A stretch of 64,000 bases of DNA from Pricia mediterranea (GCF_032248455.1 NZ_JAVTTP010000001.1:930001-994000); one strand, 5' to 3'; positions 16,231 to 27,920 are shown, numbered from the stretch's first letter. A program made the numbers and translations. The notes: a model not told the origin generated them from the sequence alone.

Positions 16231-17823
16231 ATGAATCCATTTGAAAAGCAGATACAGAAACGCCGTACTTTTGGAATTATTTCGCACCCGGATGCCGGAA
16301 AGACGACCCTGACCGAAAAACTGCTTTTGTTTGGCGGCGCCATTCAAGAGGCCGGTGCCGTGAAGAGCAATAAAATCAAAAAATCGGCCACGAGCGACTT
16401 TATGGAAATAGAACGTCAACGCGGTATCTCGGTCGCCACTTCGGTCTTGGCCTTTTATTACAAGGATAAAAAAATAAATATTCTTGACACCCCAGGGCAC
16501 AAAGATTTTGCCGAGGATACCTTTCGTACCCTTACCGCCGTTGACAGTGTGATTGTCGTTATCGACGTGGCAAAAGGCGTCGAGGCACAGACCGAAAAAC
16601 TGGTCGAGGTATGCCGAATGCGAAACATTCCGATGATTGTGTTTATCAATAAACTGGATCGGGAGGGAAAGGATGCCTTTGACCTTTTGGACGAATTGGA
16701 ACAGAAACTCGGACTTTCGGTAACGCCATTGAGCTTTCCTATTGGGATGGGCTATGATTTTAAGGGCATCTACAATATCTATGAGCGGAACATTAACCTC
16801 TTTAGCGGCAGTAGTAAGAAAAACATTGAAGAAACCATCGCTATTGACGATATCAACAACCCGGAACTGGATACCATCATCGGAAGCAAAGCGGCCGGAA
16901 CTCTTCGAGACGACTTAGAGCTCGCCATAGGCGTTTATCCGGATTTTGATAAAGACCTGTACCTTCAAGGAAAACAACAGCCGGTATTCTTCGGCTCGGC
17001 CCTGAACAATTTTGGGGTGCGCGAGCTATTGGACTGTTTTATAGAGATTGCTCCGTCGCCGCGGGCAAAAAATGCGGAAGAAAGACAAGTCGAGGCCAAT
17101 GAAGAGGAAATGACCGGCTTCGTCTTTAAGATTCATGCCAACATGGACCCTAGGCATCGTGACCGTTTGGCCTTTGTAAAAGTGGTATCGGGTACATTTG
17201 AACGCAACAAGCCGTATTTGCACGTTAGACAGGACAAAAAATTGAAATTTTCGAGTCCCAATGCCTTTTTTGCCGAGAAAAAGGAAATTGTAGATACGTC
17301 GTATCCGGGTGATATTGTTGGACTGCACGATACCGGCAACTTTAAGATTGGCGATACGCTGACCGAAGGCGAAACATTACACTATAAAGGCATCCCCAGT
17401 TTTTCCCCCGAGCATTTCCGGTACATTAACAATGCCGATCCCATGAAATCCAAACAACTTTACAAGGGCATCGACCAGTTGATGGACGAAGGGGTCGCGC
17501 AACTGTTCACCCTGGAAATAAACGGAAGGAAAGTGATCGGCACCGTCGGTGCATTGCAGTTCGAGGTGATACAATACCGTCTAGAACATGAATACGGGGC
17601 AAAATGTACCTATGAAAATTTCCCGGTACACAAGGCTTGCTGGGTGGACCCTGAAGACCCCAAGAATGAGGAATTTATGGAATTTAAACGGGTAAAACAG
17701 AAATTTTTAGCCAAAGATAAGCGCGGGCAATTGGTCTTTTTGGCCGATTCGCAATTTTCACTTCAGATGGTACAGCAAAAATATCCAAGTGTTAAACTAC
17801 ATTTTGTTTCGGAATTCGATTGA
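16231..17823 (+). CDS. prfC: Peptide chain release factor 3
   Basis: The 530-residue GTPase recycles RF1/RF2 from the ribosome after termination. The G1 P-loop HPDAGKTTLTEK lies near residue 20, the G2 region IERQRGISV follows, then G3 DTPGHKDF and G4 NKLDRE. Length and the region after the G domain fit RF3 rather than EF-G, since no EF-G domain IV/V pattern is seen. The gene is monocistronic: it is divergent from the upstream lectin-like gene and ends at a strong bidirectional terminator. The start MNPFEKQIQKRRTFGIISH matches the family's usual N-terminus. Confidence 0.97.
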   Translation: MNPFEKQIQKRRTFGIISHPDAGKTTLTEKLLLFGGAIQEAGAVKSNKIKKSATSDFMEIERQRGISVATSVLAFYYKDKKINILDTPGHKDFAEDTFRTLTAVDSVIVVIDVAKGVEAQTEKLVEVCRMRNIPMIVFINKLDREGKDAFDLLDELEQKLGLSVTPLSFPIGMGYDFKGIYNIYERNINLFSGSSKKNIEETIAIDDINNPELDTIIGSKAAGTLRDDLELAIGVYPDFDKDLYLQGKQQPVFFGSALNNFGVRELLDCFIEIAPSPRAKNAEERQVEANEEEMTGFVFKIHANMDPRHRDRLAFVKVVSGTFERNKPYLHVRQDKKLKFSSPNAFFAEKKEIVDTSYPGDIVGLHDTGNFKIGDTLTEGETLHYKGIPSFSPEHFRYINNADPMKSKQLYKGIDQLMDEGVAQLFTLEINGRKVIGTVGALQFEVIQYRLEHEYGAKCTYENFPVHKACWVDPEDPKNEEFMEFKRVKQKFLAKDKRGQLVFLADSQFSLQMVQQKYPSVKLHFVSEFD

Positions 17824-17951
17824 AGGAATCTGAATCAGTCGCCTACTAGTACCCGTCCGACGTACGAAGCTTAAAATCAGGATTGATCTAAGTACGAAAC
17901 TTTAATGGCCAATGCCACTGTCCACTCCCGACCTCCCTATTAAAAAACAGG

Positions 17952-17983
17952 AAGCCCCTTGACTAATTTCAAGGGGCTTTCAG
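17952..17983. terminator. Bidirectional terminator between prfC and the DUF3467 gene
   Basis: A ten-base-pair perfect stem, AAGCCCCTTG / CAAGGGGCTT, has an 8-base loop. It is followed on the plus strand by TTTCAGTTT and on the minus strand by CCTGTTTTTT. It serves the convergent ends of prfC and the rpo block. Confidence 0.85.
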
Positions 17984-18009
17984 TTTAAAGAGATAATTTA
18001 AAGTAGGTT

Positions 18010-18321
18010 TTAGGCTTCACCCGTGGGGCCAAAATTAATCGGAATAGAGGGCTGCTCGTAATCCTTGATCGGACCATGTGCCTTTTCGAAGCGATTGACG
18101 TTATCGTTCAACGCTTTCAAAAATTTCTTGGCGTGTTGTGGTGTCAGCACGATTCGGCTTTTTACCTTGGCTTTGGGCGCTCCGGGCATCATACTAATGA
18201 AGTCGACCACAAATTCGGATACGGAATGGTTGATAATCGCCAGATTGGAATAGATTCCCTCCGCCGTCTTTTCATCCAGTTCGATGTTGATCTGTTTTTG
18301 TTTTTCTTCCTTTTCTGCCAT
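18010..18321 (-). CDS. DUF3467 family protein
   Basis: I take the start at MAEKEEKQKQ (ATG 18321-18319), giving 103 residues. The upstream in-frame ATG at 18366 would add 15 residues of unlikely sequence. The protein is small, cytosolic and acidic to neutral, with the family pattern GIYSNLAIINHSVSEFVVDF followed by a PGAPKAKVKSRIVLTP segment. The biochemical function of DUF3467 proteins is not known to me. It lies 146 bases downstream of rpoC on the same strand, so it may share the transcript, but a palindromic repeat separates them. Confidence 0.8.
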   Translation of the reverse strand: MAEKEEKQKQINIELDEKTAEGIYSNLAIINHSVSEFVVDFISMMPGAPKAKVKSRIVLTPQHAKKFLKALNDNVNRFEKAHGPIKDYEQPSIPINFGPTGEA

Positions 18322-18427
18322 ACTAAAGTGTTGAATCAAGGTAAAATTGCGAGCAAAGCGGAGCAATCTGATTCAACTTTCCAAAAAGATACCAGATAGG
18401 ATGCATCCCTTTAAAAAACTTGAACAG

Positions 18428-18468
18428 ATTGCTTCGCCACTCCTGCCATTGGCAGGCAGTCTCGCAAT
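18428..18468. repeat. ATTGC...GCAAT palindromic intergenic repeat abutting the rpoC stop
   Basis: On the plus strand an outer ATTGC (18428-18432) pairs with GCAAT (18464-18468), and an inner CTGCC / GGCAG forms a tight hairpin. The minus reading contains ATTGCGAG and GGCGAAGCAATC, the familiar look of a REP-like family widespread in Bacteroidota. Its last base overlaps the rpoC stop codon at 18468-18470. It could act as an rpoC transcript 3' stem. Confidence 0.65.
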
Positions 18469-21400
18469 TAGAACTTCATAGCTTCCTTTCGGGCCATGAT
18501 TTCATCGTATTCTTCTTTCGAGCCAACGATGATGTTCTCATAGTCGCGCATACCGGTACCGGCAGGTATCTTGTGTCCGACGATAACGTTCTCCTTCAAA
18601 CCTTCCAACGTATCTACCTTACCGCTTACCGCAGCTTCGTTCAATACTTTGGTAGTCTCTTGGAACGACGCAGCTGAAATAAACGACTTCGTCTGCAACG
18701 ATGCTCGGGTAATACCCTGCAAGATCGGGGTTGCCGTTGCTGCAATGGCGTCATTGGCGGTCACAGGGTTCTTATCGGCACGTTTTAAAATGGAGTTCTC
18801 GTCTCTGAGTTCCCTGGCGGTGATTATCTGTCCTTCTTTTAGGTTCTCCGACTCTCCTTTATCGACAACGACCTTTTTACCGTATATCTCATCGTTTTCC
18901 GTGATGAAATCATCTTTGTGTACCAACTGGTTCTCCAAGAAGATAGTATCGCCCGGATCTTGGATACGAACCTTACGCATCATCTGACGCACGACCACTT
19001 CAAAATGCTTGTCGTTGATTTTCACGCCCTGTAAACGATATACCTCCTGAACTTCGTTCACCAAGTACTGCTGAACGGCAGATGGACCTTTAATCGCCAA
19101 GATATCTTCGGGGGTTATGGAACCATCCGAAAGTGGCATTCCCGCTCGTACATAATCGTTTTCCTGTACAAGAATCTGATTGGATAGCTTGACCAAGTAT
19201 TTCTTGACCTCGCCCAGTTTGGATTCGATGATGATCTCGCGGTTACCTCTTTTGATCTTACCGAAAGAAACTACCCCGTCAATTTCCGATACAACGGCGG
19301 GGTTCGATGGGTTACGGGCCTCGAACAGCTCGGTAACCCTTGGAAGACCTCCTGTGATATCTCCTGCCTTCGCCGACTTACGTGGAATTTTGACAAGAAT
19401 TTTGCCTTCTTTAATCTTATCACCGTCATCGACCATGATATGTGAACCTACGGGCAGGTTATAAGACCGTAAAGTTTCGTCCTTACTATTTTTGATCAAT
19501 AGTGTAGGAATCAGCTTTTTGTTACGGGTTTCGGAAATCACTTTTTCCTGGAAACCGGTCTGCTCATCGATTTCTACCTGATAGGTAACTCCCTGCTCAA
19601 TATTCTCATAAGCGATCTTACCAGGAAATTCCGATACAATGACACCATTATAAGGATCCCATTGACAAATGAGATCACCATCTTTAACCTTGGCTCCGCT
19701 CTTCACAAAAATTTGCGATCCATAGGGAATATTGTTGGTGCTTAAGGTAATTCCGGTTTTCTTATCTACAATCTTGATTTCCGAAGTTCTTGAGATAACG
19801 ATTTCCACTTTGCTCCCATCCGCGTCTTCTCCTTCGACAGTTCGCAAATCCTCTATTTCGGCGATGCCATCGAATTTAGCCACCAATTTGTTGTCTTCGG
19901 AAATATTTCCTGCAATACCACCAACGTGGAAGGTACGCAAGGTCAACTGTGTTCCAGGCTCGCCGATGGATTGAGCAGCGACAACCCCTACGGCCTCGCC
20001 ACGTTGTACCATCTTATTGGTCGAAAGATTTCTTCCATAACACTTGGCACAGATTCCCTTGGGCGCCTCGCAAGTCAATGCGGATCGCACCTCTACCTTT
20101 TCGACGGGAGAATCCTCTATGCGTTTCATATCGGACTCCATAATCTCCTGACCGGCGCTCAACAAAAGCTCTTGGGTCAAAGGATCGTACACGTCGTGCA
20201 ACGATACCCTGCCTAATATTCGATCGGCCAAAGATTCAACGGTCTCCTCGTTCTTTTTCAAGGCCTGCACTTCCACGCCTCTCAAGGTCTCACAATCTTC
20301 CATATTGACGATGACGTCTTGCGAAACATCGACCAATCGACGAGTAAGATATCCTGCATCGGCCGTTTTCAAAGCGGTATCCGCAAGACCCTTACGGGCA
20401 CCGTGGGTAGAAATAAAGTATTCCAAAATCGATAGGCCTTCCTTAAAGTTGGAAAGAATGGGGTTTTCAATAATCTCTCCCCCGCCCGCGGTCGATTTTT
20501 TGGGTTTTGCCATCAGTCCCCGCATACCGGTCAACTGACGTATCTGCTCTTTCGAACCTCTCGCTCCGGAATCCAACATCATATACACCGAGTTAAACCC
20601 TTGCTGGTCTTCGCGAATACGTTTCATAGCCATTTCGGTCAATTGCGCGTTCGTTGAAGTCCATACATCGATAACCTGGTTATAGCGTTCGTTGTTGGTA
20701 ATCAGTCCCATATTGTAGTTGGCCATAATACCATCGACCTGCCCGTTGGCATCGGCGATCATCTCGGTCTTCTCTTTGGGGATGATAATATCACCTAGGC
20801 TGAACGACAAACCACCTCTAAAGGCGAAATCATAGCCCATGGTCTTAATCTGGTCCAAGAAATCTGCCGTGGTCGGTACGTCGGTCACACTCAGAATTCT
20901 ACCGATAATGTCACGCAACGATTTCTTATTTAGCACCTCATTGATGTAACCGGCCTGCTCGGGCACTTCCATATTGAAGAGCACGCGTCCGACCGTAGTA
21001 GGGATAATCTGGTCGACCAATTCGCCTTCCTCGTTGAAATCCGGGGCGCGCACCTTGATTCCCGCGTTCAGATTGACCATCCCCTCATTAAGGGCGATTT
21101 CAACTTCTTCATAGGAATAAAATGTCGTTCCCTCGCCTTTGACGGGCACTTCAGGTGTTGATTTTCGCTCCTTGGTCATATAGTAGAGCCCCAAAACCAT
21201 GTCTTGAGAGGGTACTGTAATCGGGGAACCGTTGGCAGGGTTCAATATATTGTGAGACGCCAACATCAACAGCTGCGCCTCTAGGATTGCTTCGGGACCC
21301 AACGGCAAGTGTACTGCCATCTGGTCGCCATCGAAATCCGCGTTGAACGCGGTACAGACCAAGGGATGCAACCGAATGGCCTTACCCTCGATAAGCTTGG

Positions 21401-22766
21401 GTTGGAAAGCCTGGATACCGAGACGGTGCAAGGTCGGGGCACGGTTCAAGAGCACCGGATGCCCTTTCAATACGTTTTCAAGGATGTCCCACACCACCGG
21501 CTCCTTTTTATCAATAATTTTCTTAGCGGATTTCACCGTTTTGACAATGCCGCGTTCGATCAGCTTCCGAATGACAAACGGCTTATAAAGCTCCGCCGCC
21601 ATATCTTTGGGAAGTCCACATTCGAACAGCTTCATTTCAGGGCCTACGACGATTACCGAACGCGCTGAATAATCGACACGTTTACCTAGAAGGTTCTGAC
21701 GGAAACGCCCTTGCTTACCTTTCAAAGAATCGGAAAGGGATTTCAGGGGACGATTGGATTCCGTTTTAACTGCGGATGCCTTTCTAGTATTGTCGAAAAG
21801 GGAGTCCACGGCCTCTTGAAGCATCCTTTTTTCGTTTCGAAGGATGACCTCAGGTGCCTTGATCTCGACCAATCTTTTCAGTCGGTTGTTCCGAATGATA
21901 ACCCTACGGTAGAGGTCGTTTAGGTCGGAAGTCGCAAACCGACCCCCATCCAAAGGTACTAAAGGACGCAGCTCTGGCGGGATGACAGGAATCACCTTCA
22001 TGATCATCCACTCCGGATTGTTCTCCCGGTTGTCCTGAGATTCGCGGAGCGCTTCGACCACTTGTAAACGCTTTAGAGCCTCAGTCTTACGCTGCTTTGA
22101 GGTCTCGGTATTGGCCTTGTGCCGCAATTCGTAGGATAGCTCTTTTAAGTCAATACGCCCTAAAAGATCGATAAGGCACTCAGCACCCATTTTTGCGATA
22201 AACTTATTGGGGTCGGACTCCTCCAAATATTGATTTTCTGGCGGAATGGACTCCATAATGGTCAAGTATTCCTCTTCGGTCAAGAAATCGAGTTTATTGA
22301 GATCTTCGCCTTCCGGACCTTTGGCAATACCAGCCTGGATCACTACGTACCGTTCGTAGTAGATAATCATATCCAATTTCTTGGACGGGAGCCCCAATAA
22401 ATACCCGATTTTGTTCGGCAAGGAACGGAAGTACCAGATATGGGCCACCGGTACTACAAGATTGATGTGCCCGACCCGGTCGCGGCGTACCTTCTTCTCG
22501 GTCACCTCTACCCCACAGCGGTCACAGACGATTCCCCGATATCGAATACGCTTATATTTTCCACAGGCGCATTCATAGTCTTTTACGGGACCGAAGATAC
22601 GCTCGCAGAACAAACCGTCACGCTCTGGTTTGTGCGTACGGTAGTTTATCGTTTCAGGTTTGAGGACTTCCCCCCTTGACTCTGCCAAAATAGCTTCCGG
22701 CGATGCCAATCCGATGGAAATCTTGTCAAACCTTTTTACTGGATTATTATCTTTTATTCTAGCCAT
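18468..22766 (-). CDS. rpoC: DNA-directed RNA polymerase subunit beta'
   Basis: The 1432-residue product is the beta' subunit of core RNA polymerase. The N-terminal zinc-binding cysteines are C66, C68, C81 and C84 (CACGK...CDRCGVEV). The catalytic Mg2+ motif NADFDGD is at residues 475-481. The second zinc site ([13 protein letters not shown]) and the bridge-helix/trigger-loop region [13 protein letters not shown] are present. Length fits the family. The gene lies 103 bases downstream of rpoB, and the gap contains a palindromic repeat element. Intact and full length. Confidence 0.99.
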   Translation of the reverse strand: MARIKDNNPVKRFDKISIGLASPEAILAESRGEVLKPETINYRTHKPERDGLFCERIFGPVKDYECACGKYKRIRYRGIVCDRCGVEVTEKKVRRDRVGHINLVVPVAHIWYFRSLPNKIGYLLGLPSKKLDMIIYYERYVVIQAGIAKGPEGEDLNKLDFLTEEEYLTIMESIPPENQYLEESDPNKFIAKMGAECLIDLLGRIDLKELSYELRHKANTETSKQRKTEALKRLQVVEALRESQDNRENNPEWMIMKVIPVIPPELRPLVPLDGGRFATSDLNDLYRRVIIRNNRLKRLVEIKAPEVILRNEKRMLQEAVDSLFDNTRKASAVKTESNRPLKSLSDSLKGKQGRFRQNLLGKRVDYSARSVIVVGPEMKLFECGLPKDMAAELYKPFVIRKLIERGIVKTVKSAKKIIDKKEPVVWDILENVLKGHPVLLNRAPTLHRLGIQAFQPKLIEGKAIRLHPLVCTAFNADFDGDQMAVHLPLGPEAILEAQLLMLASHNILNPANGSPITVPSQDMVLGLYYMTKERKSTPEVPVKGEGTTFYSYEEVEIALNEGMVNLNAGIKVRAPDFNEEGELVDQIIPTTVGRVLFNMEVPEQAGYINEVLNKKSLRDIIGRILSVTDVPTTADFLDQIKTMGYDFAFRGGLSFSLGDIIIPKEKTEMIADANGQVDGIMANYNMGLITNNERYNQVIDVWTSTNAQLTEMAMKRIREDQQGFNSVYMMLDSGARGSKEQIRQLTGMRGLMAKPKKSTAGGGEIIENPILSNFKEGLSILEYFISTHGARKGLADTALKTADAGYLTRRLVDVSQDVIVNMEDCETLRGVEVQALKKNEETVESLADRILGRVSLHDVYDPLTQELLLSAGQEIMESDMKRIEDSPVEKVEVRSALTCEAPKGICAKCYGRNLSTNKMVQRGEAVGVVAAQSIGEPGTQLTLRTFHVGGIAGNISEDNKLVAKFDGIAEIEDLRTVEGEDADGSKVEIVISRTSEIKIVDKKTGITLSTNNIPYGSQIFVKSGAKVKDGDLICQWDPYNGVIVSEFPGKIAYENIEQGVTYQVEIDEQTGFQEKVISETRNKKLIPTLLIKNSKDETLRSYNLPVGSHIMVDDGDKIKEGKILVKIPRKSAKAGDITGGLPRVTELFEARNPSNPAVVSEIDGVVSFGKIKRGNREIIIESKLGEVKKYLVKLSNQILVQENDYVRAGMPLSDGSITPEDILAIKGPSAVQQYLVNEVQEVYRLQGVKINDKHFEVVVRQMMRKVRIQDPGDTIFLENQLVHKDDFITENDEIYGKKVVVDKGESENLKEGQIITARELRDENSILKRADKNPVTANDAIAATATPILQGITRASLQTKSFISAASFQETTKVLNEAAVSGKVDTLEGLKENVIVGHKIPAGTGMRDYENIIVGSKEEYDEIMARKEAMKF

Positions 22767-22810
22767 AATTGTAATATGCTACTAATTAATGTTGTTCTTC
22801 TTAGCTGCTA

Positions 22811-22861
22811 GGTCTCGACTGAGCTTGTCTCGAGCGAGGTCTCGACTGCGCTCGACCTGAC
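22811..22861. repeat. Palindromic repeat in the rpoB-rpoC gap
   Basis: The string GGTCTCGACTG occurs at 22811 and again at 22838, flanking CTTGTCTCGAGCGA, and the right half is nearly self-complementary (GGTCTCGACTGCGCTCGACC). The minus-strand version, TCGCTCGAGACAAGC then TCAGTCGAGACCT, matches a stretch inside trpF (about 48885-48917) with only a few mismatches, so both belong to one dispersed family. Confidence 0.75.
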
Positions 22862-22869
22862 ATTTCCCT

Positions 22870-25800
22870 TTACTCCTCCAATCGGATATCAAGGCCCAAA
22901 CCTTTGAGTTCGTGCATCAATACATTGAAGGATTCGGGAAGACCGGGCTCTGGCATGGTCTCTCCTTTTACGATGGACTCATAGGTCTTGGCCCTTCCGA
23001 TAACATCATCGGATTTAACGGTCAGGATTTCCCTTAAGGTCGCCGAGGCGCCATAGGCCTCCAACGCCCAAACTTCCATTTCCCCGAAACGCTGTCCACC
23101 GAACTGGGCCTTACCGCCCAAGGGTTGCTGCGTAATCAAGGAGTAGGGTCCTATGGAACGGGCATGCATCTTATCATCGACCATATGGCCCAATTTCAGC
23201 ATATAGATCACTCCCACTGTCGCGGGCTGATCGAAACGTTGACCGGTTCCACCGTCATAGAGATAGGTATGTCCGTATCTCGGGATACCCGCCTCGTCGG
23301 TGAATTCATTGATCTGTTCCAAACTGGCCCCATCGAAAATTGGGGTCGCATACTTTTTACCTAGTTTAAGGCCTGCCCAACCGAGCACCGTCTCATATAT
23401 CTGACCGATGTTCATACGAGAAGGCACGCCCAAGGGGTTCAATACGATATCGACCGGGGTTCCATCCTCTAGGAACGGCATATCTTCCTGACGTACGATA
23501 CGGGACACGATACCTTTGTTACCGTGGCGTCCTGCCATCTTGTCGCCAACTTTCAACTTACGTTTTTTAGCGATATAGACCTTGGCCAATTTCATGATAC
23601 CTGCCGGCAGTTCATCTCCTACGGAAATCGTAAACTTATCCCTTCTCAGGTTCCCTTGAAGGTCGTTCAATTTGATTTTGTAGTTGTGTAACAAGTCGGC
23701 TATCGAAGTGTTCGTGCCCTTATCGGTTGTCCAAGTTCCGGCCACCAAGTGAGCGAAATCATCAACGGAGTTCAACATTTTTTGGGTGTATTTCTTGCCC
23801 TTTGGCAGTACTTCCTCACCCAAATCGTTCAATACGCCCTGCGACGTTTTTCCGTTGACCAGCGTAAACAGCTTGCCCACCAAGACATCCTTCAACTCTT
23901 GGAACTTCACTTCGTACTCCAGTTCCAGCTTGTTGAGCTCCTCTTTATCCTCAGATCGCTTGCGCTTGTCCTTTACCGAACGTGAGAACAATTTTTTATC
24001 GATGACCACCCCGCGTAAGGAGGGAGAAGCTTTCAGGGAAGCATCTTTCACATCACCTGCCTTGTCACCAAAAATGGCACGAAGCAATTTTTCTTCCGGT
24101 GTAGGGTCAGACTCTCCCTTGGGAGTAATCTTACCGATCAAAATATCTCCAGGTTCGACCTCTGCTCCAATACGGATCATTCCGTTTTCATCTAAATCTT
24201 TGGTCGCTTCCTCGGATACATTGGGAATGTCATGGGTCAATTCTTCAGCACCCAGTTTGGTATCCCTTACTTCGAGGGAGTATTCATCGACGTGGATCGA
24301 GGTGAAAATATCTTCGCGCACCACTTTTTCGGAAATCACGATGGCATCCTCAAAGTTGTATCCCTTCCAAGGCATGAATGCCACGGTCAGGTTGCGGCCC
24401 AATGCCAATTCCCCTTTTTCGGTAGCATAGCCCTCACAGAGTACCTGCCCCTTCTTCACCTTATCCCCCTTTCTGACGATAGGTTTCAAGTTGATACTGG
24501 TGCCCTGGTTGGTCTTTCTGAACTTCACCAGGTTGTAGGATTTGGAATCGTCATCGAAACTCACCAACTGCTCGGCCTCGCTACGCTCGTACTTTACGAT
24601 GATTTTCTGTGAATCGACATAATCGATGGTACCATCACCCTCGGCGTTGATCAATACCCGGGAATCGGTGGCTACTTGGCGTTCAAGTCCCGTACCTACG
24701 ATCGGGGATTGCGGTTGCAGTAAAGGAACCGCTTGGCGCATCATATTCGAGCCCATCAAGGCCCGGTTGGCATCGTCATGCTCCAAAAACGGAATAAGCG
24801 ATGCGGAAATCGATGCGATCTGATTTGGCGCTACGTCGGTGTAGTTGATTTCCGAAGGTTCCACCACTGGAAAATCGCCTTCTTCACGTGCAATTATCTT
24901 TTCGGAATCGATTTGGCCGTCGTCCTTTAACGGAATGTTGGCCTGTGCGATTTTCATGTCCTCTTCTTCTTCGGCGCTCAGATAGATATAATTTTCCGTA
25001 TCTACCTTGGCATCGGAGACCTTTCTATAAGGTGTTTCCAAAAAGCCCATGGGGTTCACCTTGGCGAAAACCGCCAAAGATGAAATCAGCCCAATGTTCG
25101 GTCCCTCCGGGGTTTCGATGGGGCAGAGACGTCCGTAGTGCGTATAGTGCACGTCACGAACCTCAAAACCGGCCCTTTCCCGTGAAAGTCCCCCAGGCCC
25201 TAAAGCGGACAACCTTCTTTTGTGCGTAATCTCGGCCAGCGGATTCGTCTGGTCCATAAACTGGGACAACTGGTTCGTTCCGAAAAACGAGTTGATGACG
25301 GAGGACAAGGTCTTCGCGTTGATCAAATCGATCGGGGTAAATACCTCGTTGTCGCGAACGTTCATTCGCTCCCGGATGGTTCGGGCCATACGGGCCAGAC
25401 CAACACCGAACTGCGATGACAACTGCTCGCCCACGGTGCGAACACGACGGTTAGAAAGGTGATCGATATCATCGATTTCCGCCTTGGAGTTGATCAGTTC
25501 GATCAAATATTTGATGATGGTAATGATATCTTCCTTGGTCAAGACCTGCTTGTCCATTCCGATATCCAATCCCAATTTTTTGTTCATTCTGTATCTTCCT
25601 ACCTCGCCTAAGTTGTAGCGTTGGTCGGAAAAGAACAGCTTGTCGATAATACCGCGTGCCGTTTCCTCATCGGGCGGCTCGGCATTTCTAAGCTGGCGGT
25701 AGATATGCTCCACGGCCTCCTTTTCGGAATTGGTGGGGTCTTTTTGCAACGTGTTATGAATAATCGCATAATCACTCTGCGCATTGTTCTCTTTATGTAA

Positions 25801-26679
25801 AAGAATGGTTTTGGCGTCGGTATCGAGAATCTCGTCGATATGCTCCTTTTCCAAAACGGTATCACGGTCTAAAATGATTTCGTTACGCTCGATGGATACT
25901 ACTTCCCCTGTATCCTCATCCACGAAATCTTCGTGCCATGTGTTCAGCACACGAGCGGCCAATTTTCGGCCCAACACTTTTTTTAATGCAGTCTTGGAAA
26001 CCTTAACCTCTTCTGAAAGGTCGAATATTTCGAGAATATCCTTGTCCCTTTCGAAACCGATGGCCCTGAAAAGTGTGGTCACCGGCAACTTCTTTTTTCT
26101 ATCGATATAAGCGTACATCACGCCGTTGATATCGGTAGCGAACTCAATCCAAGATCCTTTGAACGGAATTACCCTGGCGGAGTACAGTTTGGTGCCATTG
26201 GCATGGAAAGACTGACCAAAGAAAACCCCTGGTGAGCGGTGCAATTGCGATACCACCACCCTTTCGGCGCCGTTGATAACAAAAGTACCGCTGGGCGTCA
26301 TATAAGGAATGGTACCCAAATAGACATCTTGTACGATAGTCTCAAAATCCTCATGCTCAGGATCGGTACAATACAACTTAAGTCTTGCCTTTAATGGCAC
26401 GCTATAAGTCAAACCGCGCTCGATACATTCTTGGATGGAGTATCTGGGCGGATCGATGAAATAATCCAAAAATTCCAGTACGAACTGGTTTCTGGTGTCC
26501 GTGATGGGAAAGTTCTCTTGGAAGGTATTGTACAAACCTTCGTCGCCCCTCTCGTCGGATTTGGTCTCAAGCTGAAAAAAATCTTGAAACGATTTTATCT
26601 GAATGTCCAAGAAATCCGGATAATCCGGGGTGCTCTTAGCGGATGCAAAATTTACTCTATCAGTCTGTTGTGTGAACAT
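22870..26679 (-). CDS. rpoB: DNA-directed RNA polymerase subunit beta
   Basis: The 1269-residue product is the beta subunit of core RNA polymerase. The rifampicin-binding region is intact: [20 protein letters not shown], then LSALGPGGL and [13 protein letters not shown]. Near the C-terminus [18 protein letters not shown] is present. The start [16 protein letters not shown] is typical of the phylum. It is preceded by a 214-base gap after rplL that contains a hairpin, and followed by rpoC in the same direction. No substitutions at classical resistance positions stand out. Confidence 0.99.
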   Translation of the reverse strand: MFTQQTDRVNFASAKSTPDYPDFLDIQIKSFQDFFQLETKSDERGDEGLYNTFQENFPITDTRNQFVLEFLDYFIDPPRYSIQECIERGLTYSVPLKARLKLYCTDPEHEDFETIVQDVYLGTIPYMTPSGTFVINGAERVVVSQLHRSPGVFFGQSFHANGTKLYSARVIPFKGSWIEFATDINGVMYAYIDRKKKLPVTTLFRAIGFERDKDILEIFDLSEEVKVSKTALKKVLGRKLAARVLNTWHEDFVDEDTGEVVSIERNEIILDRDTVLEKEHIDEILDTDAKTILLHKENNAQSDYAIIHNTLQKDPTNSEKEAVEHIYRQLRNAEPPDEETARGIIDKLFFSDQRYNLGEVGRYRMNKKLGLDIGMDKQVLTKEDIITIIKYLIELINSKAEIDDIDHLSNRRVRTVGEQLSSQFGVGLARMARTIRERMNVRDNEVFTPIDLINAKTLSSVINSFFGTNQLSQFMDQTNPLAEITHKRRLSALGPGGLSRERAGFEVRDVHYTHYGRLCPIETPEGPNIGLISSLAVFAKVNPMGFLETPYRKVSDAKVDTENYIYLSAEEEEDMKIAQANIPLKDDGQIDSEKIIAREEGDFPVVEPSEINYTDVAPNQIASISASLIPFLEHDDANRALMGSNMMRQAVPLLQPQSPIVGTGLERQVATDSRVLINAEGDGTIDYVDSQKIIVKYERSEAEQLVSFDDDSKSYNLVKFRKTNQGTSINLKPIVRKGDKVKKGQVLCEGYATEKGELALGRNLTVAFMPWKGYNFEDAIVISEKVVREDIFTSIHVDEYSLEVRDTKLGAEELTHDIPNVSEEATKDLDENGMIRIGAEVEPGDILIGKITPKGESDPTPEEKLLRAIFGDKAGDVKDASLKASPSLRGVVIDKKLFSRSVKDKRKRSEDKEELNKLELEYEVKFQELKDVLVGKLFTLVNGKTSQGVLNDLGEEVLPKGKKYTQKMLNSVDDFAHLVAGTWTTDKGTNTSIADLLHNYKIKLNDLQGNLRRDKFTISVGDELPAGIMKLAKVYIAKKRKLKVGDKMAGRHGNKGIVSRIVRQEDMPFLEDGTPVDIVLNPLGVPSRMNIGQIYETVLGWAGLKLGKKYATPIFDGASLEQINEFTDEAGIPRYGHTYLYDGGTGQRFDQPATVGVIYMLKLGHMVDDKMHARSIGPYSLITQQPLGGKAQFGGQRFGEMEVWALEAYGASATLREILTVKSDDVIGRAKTYESIVKGETMPEPGLPESFNVLMHELKGLGLDIRLEE

Positions 26680-26824
26680 CTATGGACAGTGTTTTGAACG
26701 TGAATACTAAATTCGGGTCGTACATTTCTTAATATACAAAAACTATGCTAGCGTTACAATTCAGCTAGAATAGTACTTCATAGATACCTTGATGGCACAA
26801 ATTATACCATAAGTATAAAATGGC

Positions 26825-26856
26825 TTAGGTCTGACCGCCAAAGCGGAAAGACCTAA
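26825..26856 (-). promoter_or_regulatory. Hairpin in the rplL-rpoB gap, possible attenuator or processing site
   Basis: TTAGGTCT (26825-26832) pairs with AGACCTAA (26849-26856). After a two-base internal mismatch, CCGC pairs with GCGG around a CAAA loop. It lies within the 214-base space between rplL and rpoB, where E. coli has an attenuator and an RNase III site. On the transcribed strand it is followed by CCATTTTATAC, a weak U tract, so partial termination or processing is a reasonable guess. Confidence 0.5.
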
Positions 26857-26893
26857 ACCAACCCCGCCGTTCCGGGTGCTATAATTGGTGCTT

Positions 26894-27271
26894 TTATTTA
26901 AGCTCAACTTCGGCTCCTGCTTCTTCCAATTGTTTTTTAACGGATTCTGCTTCATCTTTTGGCACTCCCTCCTTAACGGCTTTCGGTGCGCTATCGACAA
27001 TCTCCTTGGCATCTTTCAATCCAAGACCGGTCAACTCCTTGACCAACTTGACGACGGCCAATTTAGAACCTCCGGCTGCGGTAAGAACCACGTCGAATTC
27101 AGATTGTTCTTCAGCGGCCTCTGCTTCGCCTCCACCGCCTCCGGCGGCAACGGCTACTGCGGCGGCTGCAGGCTCGATACCATACTCATCTTTTAATATA
27201 TCGGCCAACTCGTTTACCTCTTTTACGGTCAAGTTTACCAATTGTTCTGCGAAATCTTTTAATTCTGCCAT
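26894..27271 (-). CDS. rplL: 50S ribosomal protein L7/L12
   Basis: The 125-residue L12 stalk protein recruits elongation factors to the ribosome. It has an N-terminal dimerisation domain, an Ala/Gly-rich hinge ([17 protein letters not shown]) and a C-terminal domain with the conserved [21 protein letters not shown] and [11 protein letters not shown]. It lies 101 bases after rplJ and 214 before rpoB. Its high expression relative to neighbours is known from the family; here the flanking hairpins are the only visible regulatory candidates. Confidence 0.98.
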   Translation of the reverse strand: MAELKDFAEQLVNLTVKEVNELADILKDEYGIEPAAAAVAVAAGGGGGEAEAAEEQSEFDVVLTAAGGSKLAVVKLVKELTGLGLKDAKEIVDSAPKAVKEGVPKDEAESVKKQLEEAGAEVELK

Positions 27272-27309
27272 TTTTCTATCGTTTAATCAAATTTGAAAAT
27301 ATACTTACT

Positions 27310-27360
27310 TAGTGAAAGTGTGTTAGTGATTTTAGTGTGCTAGTGTGTTCATACACTAGC
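27310..27360 (-). promoter_or_regulatory. Periodic tract and hairpin between rplJ and rplL
   Basis: Bases 27310-27348 carry repeated TAGTG/AGTGTG words with rough seven-base spacing. Bases 27339-27346 (GCTAGTGT) pair perfectly with 27353-27360 (ACACTAGC) around a six-base loop. The hairpin sits just after the rplJ stop at 27373. It may stabilise or partly terminate the transcript before rplL; this is inference. Confidence 0.4.
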
Positions 27361-27372
27361 GTTCGCGTGTAC

Positions 27373-27894
27373 TTAACTCTCTTTTTCGGACAAGGTTTTA
27401 AGGATGCCGGACAATTTACTGCCGCTGGACTTCAATCCAGAAATAACATTCTTGGCGGGGGACTGCAACAGCCCGATAATTTCGCCGATCATTTCATCCC
27501 GTGACTTGAGCTCGACCAACTTCTCCAGGTTCTCGTCTCCGATAAAAATCGCCTCTTCAACAAAAGCACCTTTTACAAGAGGCTTTTTAGACTTTTTCCT
27601 AAAATTCTTGATCAGTTTTGCCGGGGCATTGCCCACTTCCGAAAACATTACGGATGTATTGCCCTTCAAAGTTTCGGGAAGCTTTCCGAAATCCTTATCG
27701 GAAGCCTCCATGGCTTTTTCGAGCAAGGTATTCTTAACCACCGAAAGTTGTACGTTTGCCTTAAAACATGCCCTTCTCAAATTAGTGGTCTGGGTAGCGT
27801 TCAAGCCCGAAATGTCCGCTAAATAAATAGTGGGACTATCGGCCAACCGGGTAGTCAGGTCTTCTATTACGTGTGCTTTTTCTTCTCTAGTCAT
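27373..27894 (-). CDS. rplJ: 50S ribosomal protein L10
   Basis: The 173-residue L10 forms the base of the ribosomal stalk and binds L12 dimers through its C-terminal helix. It opens MTREEKAHVIEDLTTRLADS and contains the family core SGLNATQTTNLRRACFKANV and VVKNTLLEKAM. It sits 26 bases after rplA and 101 before rplL in the ribosomal operon. In other bacteria L10 with L12 represses its own mRNA leader; no such leader was resolved here. Confidence 0.97.
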   Translation of the reverse strand: MTREEKAHVIEDLTTRLADSPTIYLADISGLNATQTTNLRRACFKANVQLSVVKNTLLEKAMEASDKDFGKLPETLKGNTSVMFSEVGNAPAKLIKNFRKKSKKPLVKGAFVEEAIFIGDENLEKLVELKSRDEMIGEIIGLLQSPAKNVISGLKSSGSKLSGILKTLSEKES

Positions 27895-27920
27895 ACTGTG
27901 AATTTTGAACTACCAGTTCG

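Noticed and set aside
18322-18366. 15-residue upstream extension of the DUF3467 protein
   Set aside because: MLRFARNFTLIQHFS does not fit the hydrophilic N-terminus of the family, and an internal ATG starts MAEKEEK.
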